Origin: Sipunculus nudus
Taxonomy: Eukaryota > Annelida > Sipuncula > Golfingiida > Sipunculidae
Reading direction: 5' to 3'
NCBI GenBank assembly: GCA_026874595.1
Contig: CM049308.1
Span: 48,307,327 to 48,371,326 of the forward strand
DNA length: 64,000 nucleotides
The notes beneath the pieces were generated by a model. It had not been told where the DNA came from and made no database searches. It saw nothing but the letters and a program-made list of their open reading frames with translations. Both the position numbers and the translations under genes were made by a program. Positions 38,701 through 50,700 of this stretch are shown one piece after another; positions within the stretch are counted from its first letter, which is position 1, and each line of letters begins with the position of its first letter.

Positions 38701-41700
38701 ACAATTGCTGATGCATTTGAAAACATCGCTGGTCAACTTAACTAAATATCAAAATAACTGAAGTTACCTTATCGAGATACGCACGTATAGCAAACATGAC
38801 GCGTGAAAACGAGTGATTTTAAAGTGAAATTAAAATGGCCGGTCGCGGTCGAGGTAAGCAAGTTTTTTTCCTCAAGAAAGTTTCCGCGTGGGTGCCATCT
38901 TGTCAAGGTAGGGTTCGCGCAAGGCACACTGGGACAGAATAGGTGGCTGTTCTGTTTTCCACCCACCGCGTACAGCCGTTCAAAATATTCTTAGCAGAAC
39001 ACCAGGGCGGTTCAGCACATGGCCGCACTCAAACTTGATTTTAAAACGTTCGTCAGCCATTTTGCGACTCTTTACGATGTCAGCTTTTTATTCATTTTAC
39101 TTTCTAAACAAATAATCGTTTTTTAAATAATGCTGCAAATGGGTTTAAAGTAGGCATTTATTCCAATGTTGCTTGACCATGCCCAACGAAGTGGGTCGCT
39201 GTGTTACAGCAGGGGTGTTTTAAACGTATTATTTGGTGACAATTACCAAGATTTTTTATAACAAGTAATATATCGCACAAAAGATATACATGTCAAGGTT
39301 CTACATTTAAATTTTTATATGTATACCACGAGCCATAATTAAGTTCCTGCAGGTTGAAAATCTGACAGTTTCCGCAGTCTTAGCCATTATGTCGCCCCCT
39401 GAACGCTACTGCGTGATGGTGCGTAAGTGGATAGTATTCAGGCTTTTTGCTTCAATAAATGTACATACAAACCTCAATTCAGTGTTCATACTATGGTCTT
39501 TGACAATTGCACGTACATGCAAAGAAGCGTTTTGATGCACAGAAGAATCGTTTTGCGTAACCACCATTCAAACGAAACGATCGTTCGGGGAATCTTTCTT
39601 TTTCTGATAAATGCCTGCCAATCCATGTGCAAAAGTCATTAGTAACATACAGATATTTTGTCCCTATCTCGAGCGTTTAATATATATTAAATAAACGTAA
39701 TCTGGCAACATATTTAAGCTCTGTAATTAATACTTTTTTATTCTAGACTTCATTAAAGCAGCTATGTCGTGATTTATTTTGCTAATTATCTTACCCTTAG
39801 GCCAGAGACAGAGTCGGGGTGCGGCCTTTAAGGGGGGTTTTGGGTATTTGGACCTTAGTGGGAGCTCCTTTAAGAGACCTTGAAAACTCAGGGTGCGACT
39901 ATAAATGGACGTGCGGCCATAAAAACAAGATTTACGGTATGTCATCAGATGGAAAATACTAGAAAAACAAAAGGCCTAGTCAAAGAAATGTAATTTATGC
40001 AACACAGGAAAAATATTTCATCATATGCAGACCACAACAGAGCACATTAAATAATAGAAGCTGCTGGCCAAATGTAAAAACAGGGCCAAACACCTGCTGT
40101 GTAACAACAATAATTGTAACAACTTCATAATTCTTGTAAATTTGTGATGTAAAACAATGTCACGAATGCTCACGAAGGACAACGACATCAACACGACTTC
40201 AACACGACTACAATACGACTACCACAAGAAACTCTCAAGAGAGAGTCACGTTCATAAAGCCCCTTCCTACTTCCACGAATTTGGTGACGAATCATCAAGA
40301 ACTGACATCATAATGTAACGGAAAATTTTATTTTCTTAGTGATTTTTAACTTCTTACAAACCAATGAGGAATAAGGTTTAGAAGTAAGAACACTGTGTAG
40401 ATTTGTAAATTTGTTTTAAAGAAGATTTGTATTGTGGTTATTGGTTCCAAATAAATTTGAACTAAAATAATTTGAAGAAGCTGAATCAAATTACGTTTCC
40501 TTTGTAATTTGTATCTTCTTTGTAAACAAACAAGGAAGTTTTTGCAGTGAGTAAACCATGTAGATTAGTAAATTTGTTTCAAAGAAATTTTTTTTATCAT
40601 TAATATTGGTTGACAAAATAAATTTGAACCAAAACAGTTTAAAGAAGCTGAATATATTATACAGTTTCGTCATACTTAAACATATGGTCAATATAATAAA
40701 TTATGAATTTCTTATTTTACTATGGGAAAATAAACGGAGCCTAACACAAATTGATATTAACAGAATCTTATATCACATTGAGAGCTGAATCAATAAGATA
40801 TTTTAACCAATATTTTGAGAATACAGATATTTTACATTCGATTAAGACGGTCGTCTACTTGGACTTAAAGAAGTTAACATCGTATTTGCCACCACATAAA
40901 TAAGGCGTAATTGTCTAATTACTCAAATCAAATGAGACATATATTATCAGTGTTTTAAACTGGATAACTTTTGTCAAATTAAAATATCTGGAGAAGTTGA
41001 GTAAAGTGTTGTTATGGTGTCCTTTTACTTAAATCGTCTTCTTTGTGACATTACAATAGCCATATATCTCATATATAGCTATCTAACAATCCGTAGCAAA
41101 ATTGAATGATCGTAGGAGTATCGTCCACAAGTCGCAGATCAATCGTAGAAATATCGTACCAGTATCTTAGACGTCGTCACGGAGCTGTGAACATTCTTAA
41201 AAGTGTCGTGTCATATCGTGCTGGCTTCGGATCACTGTCGTAGCCAATCGTACTGGCATCGTACTCCTTTCGTACAATATCGTGGTCGTGATGGAATTTT
41301 TATCACTCGACAGGCCGCTTGGCCACGAATCGCCACGAATTCAACATCGTGGCGATTCGACGTCAAATTCGTGAAAGTGGGAACGGGGCTGTACCTGTAA
41401 GCTGCACTGGCTGACCTGAACAGTTGCACCTGTAAACTGTCACTGGCTGACCTGAACAGTTGCACCTGTAAACTGCACTTGCTGACCTGAACAGTTGGAA
41501 CTGTTAACTGAACTGGCTGACCTGAACAGTTGCACCTGTAAAATGAACTGGCTGACCAGAACAGTTGCACCAGTAACTGCATTGGCTAACCAGTTACACA
41601 GGTAAACCACACTGGCTTACTTGGAAGGTTACACAGGTTAACTTTTCTGGCTCACCTGGACAATTGTAGACTTAAAAATTAAACAGATAATCTGCCCTGG

Positions 41701-44700
41701 CTGACCTTATTGATGAGTCGAGCAGCCAGATTCCTGAGTAGCATTTCTTCTTTAAACAGAAAAGCTTTCTGTACAAACTCGAAGCTTGTGACCTCATCCA
41801 TGCTAAAAGCAAGGAAGCTGTAATCACAAATAAAAACTTGAAAGAGATCAAGACAAAAAACATGAAAAACAGTGTATTTTGCATTCAGTTTGGCTTATCC
41901 TATTCAAGAGCACTGCATATGGTGCATAATATGCCTGTTGCATATTATGTGACATATGACCTCATTAAATATGCATGAATTTGCAGAGAATGTAATTCAG
42001 GTGAGAAACTGTATTGGTAAATACTCATCATGAGTTACATGAGAATCCATCAGATTTTTGGTAAGTCATGGTAGAGCAACCAAAGTGTGGTGACCTCTGA
42101 CCTTATTAAATATGCATTGATTTTGCTGGAAATTAAACTTAGGTGATATATATTTTATTTATTCATATTTCTATTGAGTTTAATCAAAATCCATTTATTC
42201 CTTGTACTCTATCACTGCGACACCAAGAACTGGCCTGTACAAAACAGCCTGGTGACCTCAGACCTCAGTAAATATGCTTGAATTTTGCTGAGAATTAAAT
42301 TGAGGTAAGAAACTCTACTTGTAAATATGTATAATGAGTTTCATGAAAAAGCCATAGGATATTTTGTTAGTCACCACAGTGCCATTAAATATGCATGGAT
42401 TTTGCTGGAAATAAAACTTTGCTGAGATATTATATTGATTAATATTTCTATTGATTTTAATCATAATCCATTTTATTCCTTGTACTTTATCATGGTGACA
42501 CCAAGAATTGGCCTGTACAAAGTAGCCTTGTGACCTCTGACCTAATGAAACATATGTGAATTTTGCTGAGAATTATATTGAGGTGAGAAACTCTTTTGGT
42601 AATATGTATTATGAGTTTCTTGAAAATCCATAGGATGATGGATATTGCCCATAACTGAACTTGGGCGAGATAATCTATTGGCGACACTAAATATTTATGG
42701 ACGGACAGACAGTGGGTATACCATAATACGTCTCATCATAGACAAGCATATGCCCTGGAGATCTGTTTGTTTATCCTGGCTTCAGACCTTTGATAAGACA
42801 GTCCCTCTAAAGCATTAGAAGTGTCGCTACATTAAGTTACATTAAACAATTACAAACCAGCAATTAAAGTCCACCCATATTGTTTACGCAATAGATGGTT
42901 AGTTATATATTCTTCTCCTTTAAGAGTTAACATTTGTGAAAGAAAAATTGTCCCATGGATCATGATACTCAGCTTATTGACAAGCATGATCTATTTCATC
43001 ATGGGTTAATATTTTAAATATTAAGTCACATTCAGATTTTGAAATTCTACTTTTCAAATACCATTTTCCCCAAAAGATAACCTTAATGCATATTATACAT
43101 GGGAACATAATTTCACGACTATTTTCCTGCTGCATTGAACATTGTTTGGGAGACTGACAAAATATCACTGGGGCTGAGTGATAATAAAGGATTATTTAGA
43201 AAATTAACAGTATTGGTTTAATTTCAATTAAATAACATAAAGTATGATCTTACTTAGTGCTTTCATTTTAAAATATTTCACAAATACCTAAAAAATGGGG
43301 TGTGCACCCGGTGAGACGTATCCCGATAAGACGTACGTCCCAACGGACCGTGCGATAAAACGCAGGGCGGCAGGACGCACTATATAAACAATGACGAGTG
43401 GCCGATAGGACACACTCCATAAACATCGCCCTGTCACCAATTAGGCGTGTCGTGCTGCGGGACCCGGCGTGTTTACCTCCTGCCCGTCTACGTCTCTCTT
43501 TCAAAAGTGTATTTTTTATGACTAAAACTACGCTAAACGAACACTGCGTGTATACTTTCTGCCCGTCTACGTCTCTCTTTCATAAGTGTATTTTTTATGA
43601 CTAAAACTAAGCTAAACGAACTCTTCGTGTATACTTTCTGCCCGTCTACGTCTCTCTTTCATAATTGTATTTTTTTATGGCTAAAACTACGCTAAACGAA
43701 CCCTGCGTGTATACTTTCTGCCTGTCTACGTCTCTCTTTCATGAGTGTATTTTTATGGCTACAACTATGCTAAACGAACCCTGCGTGCATACTTTCTGCC
43801 CGTCTACGTCTCTCTTTCATAAGTGTATTTTTATGGCTAAAACTACGCTAAACGAACCCTGCGTGCATACTTTCTGCCCGTTTAGGACTCTATTTCATAA
43901 GTGTATTTTTTATGGCTAAAACTACGCTAAAGGAACCCTGCGTGTATACTTTCTGCCCGTCTACGTCTCTCTTTCATAAGTGTATTTTTATGGCTAAAAC
44001 TACGCTAAACGAACCCTGCGTGTATACTTTCTGCCCGTCTACGTCTCTCTTTCATAAGTGTATTTTTATGGCTAAAACTACGCTAAACGAACCCTGCGTG
44101 TATACTTTCTGCCCGTCTATGTCTCTCTTTCATAAGTGTATTTTTTATGGCTAAATCTACGCTAAACGAACCCTGCATGTATACTTTCTGCCCGTTTACG
44201 ACTCTATTTCATAAGTGTATTTTTTTATGGCTAAAACTATACGCTAAAGGAACCCTGCGTGTATACTTTCTGCCCGTTTACGACTCTATTTCATAAATGT
44301 ATTTTTTATGGCTAAAACTACGCTTAAGGAACCCTGCGTGTATACTTTCTGCCCGTCTACGTCTCTCTTTCATAAGTGTATTTTTATGGCTAAAACTACG
44401 CTAAACGAACCCTGCGTGTATACTTTCTGCCCGTCTACGTCTCTCTTTCATAAGTGTATTTTTATGGCTAAAACTACGCTAAACGAACCCTGCGTGTATA
44501 CTTTCTGCCCGTCTATGTCTCTCTTTCATAAGTGTATTTTTTATGGCTAAATCTACGCTTAACGAACCCTGCGTGTATACTTTCTGCCCGTTTACGACTC
44601 TATTTCATAAGTGTATTTTTTTATGACTTAAACTACTCTAAACGAACCCTCCTGAGTAACATCTATGATCGTCACCACAGCTGATTCTGTGAGTTCATCT

Positions 44701-47700
44701 GGAGTCAATCAGTAGTAAGCCACAAACATTAATAATGTCATTAATTATAATTCCCTTCCTTCTTCGCTCCTTCCATCCTTCTTTCTTCCTTCTTTACCTG
44801 ATTCTTTCTTTCAGTCTTTCATTCTTTCTTTCAGTCTTTCTTTCTTTCTGTCTTTCTTTCATCCTTCCCTTCATTTCTTCCTTTTTTCTTCCTTTCATTC
44901 TTTCTTTCAGTCTTTCTTTCTTTCTTTCTTTCAGTCTTTCTTTCTTTCTTTCAGTCTTTCTTTCTTTCTTTCAGTCTTTCTTTCTTTCAATCATTTTTTC
45001 TTTCAGCCTTTCTTTCTTTCAGTCTTTCTATCTTTCTTTCAGTCTTTCCTTCGTTACATGTTTCTTTCTTTCTTTCTTTCTTTCAGTCTTTCAGTCTTTC
45101 TTCCCTCTTCCGGTCTTTCTTTCATTTTTTCTTTTTTTCTTTCTTTCAGTCTTTCTTTCTTTCAGTTTTCCTTTCTGTCAGTCTTTCCGTATATCCTTCA
45201 TTCTTCCTTCGTTACATATTCTTTACTTCTTTCTTTCTTCCTCCGGTCTTACATTCAATTTTCTTTTAGTCTTTCTCTCTTTCTCTCTTTCTCTCTTTCT
45301 TTCTTTCTTTTGTCTTTCAGTCTTTCCTTCATTCATCCCTTCGTTACATAACTCTTTCTTTCTTTCTTTCTTTCTTTCGTTTATTTTTGTTTCCTGGTTT
45401 TACATTAAGTTTACGGTTGGTTGATGGAAGATGGGTATTCATTAGCGGTTCTTTATGGACTCAATTAGCGGTTAGTAGGAACTCAAAGGTATAATTGTTA
45501 TTCGTCATGCACTATTCAGCGGTTTCAACACATAGACTGACCCGTGAAATAAAAAAAACACACACACACACACAATATGAAGAGGAATCTTCAATCAGCA
45601 GGATAGTTTTTAACACTGCGGTTTCAACATGCTGACACACGCAAGAAATTAAATATACACATACAATTTGGAGAGAAATCGTTTTCAGGATAGTTTTATT
45701 GTCTACACCAACCGCGGCACTTAATTTGTTCCAAAATAGGTCACCCGCCACCGATCGTACTTGCGCCAGAGCGGATGTTACTAACTGAATACTACGCACA
45801 GGTAGTATTTTCATGTTAACAAAATAACAACCAACCTAATTTTTTATTCTATAAAGTTATTTTTCTCATAAAATTGTTGTCTTTTATAATGTCTTTTATT
45901 CGGAATGTGGTCCTGTCAGAAGTCGAATATAATCAAAATATGTAAATATTTATTCTTTCCTTAATACATTAAGTGCGTGTAAGAGATCAATATAAATGAT
46001 TCATCATCCAGAAACCTTTGATCGACATTTTTCGTCCGTTAATTAAAGGTTCATCCTTTGAACTGTACAAGTGGCCGCGTCGGGTGAATGGTTTCTCGTG
46101 ACCGCGTTTATACTGCGGCTTCGCTGGTCTCTGGTGAGCAGTTCGTTCATGTTTGAGCAGACTTAATATGTTCTCACGACATGATATACATACTTATAAT
46201 AGTGAAAATTATAACAGGAATATGGAAAATAAAGTAAGATGTTACACGTTAAACCTGTAATTATCAGTCATTTAAACCTCTGGTTAGGCCAATAAATTGG
46301 AGAACGCTGATGGGTTAACCATACCCGGAGTTTATCACTATTGAGGGATGGTCGCACTTTAAGCCAAAATAATGCTCTGATTAACAATAAAATTACTAAA
46401 TATTTTGTCAAACTTCAGTCAAGGAACACAACGATATAAGTGCATGAGGGTAATATAGTAATAATGGATAACACAGATATACTAGGCATTAACGTGTGCT
46501 GATTTGATGTATGTTGCTTCGATCACAGAGCTTAATGATTTCCCAAAGTGACCCAAGAGAGGGTTTACTAACGAAAGTATAATTAACTATTATTACTAAG
46601 TCTTTTTGTTTTAGTAAGTGTAAAGTTTAGACAGTCAGACAAGTGATACATGTACCGTAAAAGTCGTTGCAGAAGTCGCATCCTTATTACAAGTCGCACC
46701 CTGACTTTTAGGAACCCCCTGGGGAATAGCCGTTCAAGTTTTGTTTCAGGAAAAGTCCATTATATAGGTCGCACCCAGACTTCAGAGGCGTCCCAACCAC
46801 CTGATACATATGGAATTTGAGTATCATTCCTTGCGATGCAAGACTACAACCAACGTCCCCGTAGTACTTATGTGGTTTATAAACTAGATAAACCATTTAA
46901 ACATAAAAATAATTGGACAGCTTTAATACAATACTTATATTTAAGGAATAACAACAGAATCTTAACATATAAAGTCGAGGTTCAATTGTCAGGCAAGATT
47001 TGTACAGTGCCAAAGTCAGCTGCGTCGGATAACATTTTGTGCTGTGAAACGATGTCATTGTTGCCGTTTCTTACTAGGTTAAGTAACATTAGAATGCAAA
47101 TATAAAGTTAAATGACTGTATTAATAATCTAAAAGAGTCTGAGGCAAAATACTATCACAATCGAGCAACTCTTTAAATCGTTAAAGATCGTCAAATGTAG
47201 GGTGGATTCATTAGACTGATTAGTTTGCGTACGCGTGACGAGTCCCAATCCGTCATATTGGGCATGATTTTAACTGACTTAAGACAACTGAAAGATGGAA
47301 AGAATAATTGAATTTGATTTTTTTCAGCTAATTTCGGAAATGGGCTCTAAAACTGAATTTAGTAACCCTTGAACTAATTCTTACAACTTACCATCCAGAC
47401 GCGGCACATACTGGTAATACTGAAATCACTGATCATATGTCAGTCAACAGGGGGATAATGAACGCTTTATTGACCGGTCAGTTAATTTTAAATACACATA
47501 ATTGAATTTACAGGTTTACTGAGACTAATGATTTTTTTTTATCTCGAAAACCCTATTTCCATCGTTATCAGTGATTATATTCGAATTGCTTGGATGTATG
47601 GCAAACTCAGCCGTGTTGAACTAGATCCGTCATGACACCAAACGATGCCGGTTCCCGTGGAATTTAGGTACGTATGTGGCATTTTAAGTAAATAACATAT

Positions 47701-50700
47701 ATACCTGTATGGTGTTTGTTATTTCATTGTATTGATTAATGTGTCTTCATTTAAAAAAAATCACGAATACGTCAACGCACGATTGACCGTAATGCATGCG
47801 TGCCGCCATACTGATGACCGGGCATACGATCGTCCTGAAAGAGACACGGGTAACACACGAAGCAAATCGTATATTTGCAGCTCACGTGAAACGTTATAAC
47901 ATTGATATCCAAAACGCTTCAAAACCACGAGATGGTGACAGTGAAGTAATGGTTCTTAATATGAGAGTTTTTAACTGTGGACATCAGTCACGGAAGGCTT
48001 AGTTGACATGGGGATGTAAAGGTCATTGCACGGGTGACCCGGGGCTTGAATTTCCGCTACACGGCTTCAAAGGTCAGCTGGTATTCAGTGATCAACCGGG
48101 CAGGCAAAAGAATTCACGACGTGTCTGTAGTGGATCAAGCTTGAATGACACGCAACTTTACAAGCATAAGCAGATATGGAACCGCGAGTTTTTCATAACG
48201 ACAAGCATACCCATATAGTTAAACGGATAGAAAATGTACATCAAAGAGCGGCAGACTGGCATATGCGTCAAATTTACTCATGATATAACAGTAACACAAT
48301 TTAGGAAGTGTCACTTGAATTGCGACTTGTCACAACGGGTAGGCCTTGAACTGGGCAAATTTAAAATTTGCATTTAATGTTAATAAAATGAAAATTCCGT
48401 CAGTTCACAAAATATAAGCCATAAGAGATGGTTAAAAGTGTAAATTATTGGGGAAAGACGTTTCACAAAGCACTGGTTAAAGGTATCACATATTATCGCT
48501 CAACTGACGTCGTTCCATGTACCGCGAAAGCTGACTGAAACGGGATATATACGTATTACAAGTCGCACCCCGACTTTGCTAGAAAATTCTAGATTTTAGA
48601 ATTCGATTTCCTAGTACAAGTCGCGACTTCTGCAACGACTTTTACGGTACTCTTATTTTAACAATACTTCCTATCGGGATACGCTGCAGTGGGTACGTCC
48701 CGGCGGCCTACGTCCCAAAAATCTGCGTCTCACCGGCCTGTAGTCAAAAATGGCTAGCAAGCCAAGAGAACTGATGATGAAATATGCACGACAGAACTGC
48801 TTGTTGACATTGCTTGATACCATTGTTAGTTAGTAAATGGCTCTATATGCACTGGAACTGGGAACCGTCAGGCCCATGGGACATCTTTCACAGGGAAACG
48901 ATCCATATCACACTAATAACTTTCAAAACAACTAGACCAAAGTGAGGAATACTTGCCTGATTGCTTCCTTAGTTTCAATTAGCCTAATGTTGTCAGCATC
49001 AAAGTCAAATTAATCAGTTATGTGATCATGATCACACCTAGCTCCTGTGCTCTCTCCCTACAGGATACTGGATACACATGCTGCACACAGCCTTGACATA
49101 GCTGCAGGGCCACTCACAGGCGGCATGGCTGTCAGGTGTCCTAAGTGCACCCTGCCATTTTTCTATCTTATAATATATATATAAATCAATCCTGTTTAAG
49201 CCTGTTGGAGCACCTTTCTATACACTTGACAGCTGAAGGGGAATATACTATTTGCTATGATTTCAAATGTAACCATCTTCTCTGATTTCTGTGCTATTTC
49301 TTAAAAAAATCTTCAGTACTTTAAAAGTTATGGGGATCACAATCCCTGAATTCCACAGAGTTGCCTTGAAGATCAAGGTCCATACAATAAAGGTCAATGC
49401 AGGTGGCCCCACCAATATCTCAAATTCAAATATCAATCATATCACCAACATTTGCATAAAATTTGGTAATGCTGGTAATACAGATGAAAGGACAATGAAC
49501 AAAGGGTAACTGCTATAGCTCAGCATGACTGAAGTCAGCTAAGCTAACATATCTGTCAATATTGTTTTTTTAGTAAATCTAGCACAATTTCTGCAGTGGG
49601 CCACACAACAGTGATAAAACCATAGTAACCATAGACCTTAGTTTCACTGTAAGACTGTATCAACTAACCTGGTACGGAACCTGTCAACTAGTCCTGCCAC
49701 AGCTCCTGACAGTGCTGCCCTCATCTGGCTGCCTTCAAACCTCTGCTGGTACTGAACCAACAGCTCCTTCACCACTTGCTGTAAACAAATATCACACAGC
49801 GACATCAGACATGATCAAACAGGGGCAGGCACAAAGAACAGGGGACAGGTCTAGCTATAGCAGTCTTAACATAAACATATCAACTGAAGTACATCAATTC
49901 AATATAAGAATGAAGGACATATAACCAACCAATATCTGACTGAACCCTCTCCATATTAGTGATATCTGTTGCCAATTTCTGAAAATAAGTGTTTGGGTCA
50001 GATACATTCACAAAGAATGACCATATTTGCAATATCTCAAATTATAAACAGAAAAAGTTCTGTCTTATCCTTAGAGACCAGGTTCCTCTCTAGACTCTTT
50101 GTCACTGGTTTTATTTCATTTAACTACAAGGCCTACAGGCCTAATGCGAACCTGTGCAATAGGGTATACATCAAGGATAATGCTTGTATGATAACATGCT
50201 TGACCATGATTGAAAAAGTACTTAATCACTTTTCCAGTGCATGGGTAAAATGTACATGCACAAAGTATTTAACATTTTGAACCTGAATACAAGCACCAAT
50301 TACACAAACATCACTCCTGAAATACTGGCATGGATGTACACACCCCAAACCAATTGCAGGTGACACCACAAGTCTTGTATACAACAAAGATATCAACTAT
50401 GTACAAATAAGCATAATTATCTATAATGATATATCAAAGAAATAAGCATTGGACATACATCGTGCAAAAATCTTTGTAGGTGGCAACACCAGTCTTGTAT
50501 ACATGAAAGCCATCAAAAATGCATGGACAGGCCACAATTCCAGGCTGATATAGGTCCTCTTGAACGGGTGAACACAGATGACCCAGCTCAACTGAGGAAG
50601 GCTGCTGCCTCCTAGTGAACCCAAGGTAATGTTCCAGGGGCAGCTGCTGTGCTGAGGAACTTCTGACCTGTACCTGGCTGTACTGATTGAACTCATGACC

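Larger units (their letters stand above)
35470..39937. mobile_element. Candidate pogo-like composite element, 4.5 kb
   Basis: The left end CCGAAAATCCTGTTTTTATC and the right end (reverse) CCGTAAATCTTGTTTTTATG are imperfect inverted repeats, each next to TA (35468-35469 and 39938-39939). Both ends carry GCGGCC/GGCCGCA phrases, and the right has TCGCACCCTGAG. The left TA is shared with the right TA of the transposon at 33058-35467. No transposase is seen. A family A copy (35826-38068) is nested inside. Confidence 0.55.
43308..48736. mobile_element. Candidate 5.4-kb composite DNA element
   Basis: CCGGTGAGACG at 43308-43318 is inverted perfectly at 48726-48736. Both ends run into phrases of GACGTA and GTCCC (43318-43345 and 48693-48715). 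No clear target duplication was seen. The element holds a 78-bp satellite, a TTTC tract, a CpG-rich unique part (45450-46620) and a nested TA-flanked element. No transposase is recognised. Confidence 0.5.

Noticed and set aside
38835-38853. Reading MAGRGR... as a histone H4/H2A start
   Set aside because: Histones of these types begin differently (SGRGKGG) and are normally intronless; here a splice donor follows at once.
43665-44550. Open frames with a 26-residue repeat resembling a repetitive protein
   Set aside because: The frame depends on T-tract length and breaks every few units; the array is a satellite inside a mobile element with no upstream gene structure.
44735-45424. 229-residue Ser/Phe/Leu-rich open frame that looks like a membrane protein
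   Set aside because: It is a translation of the TTTC simple repeat; all frames of such a tract stay open.
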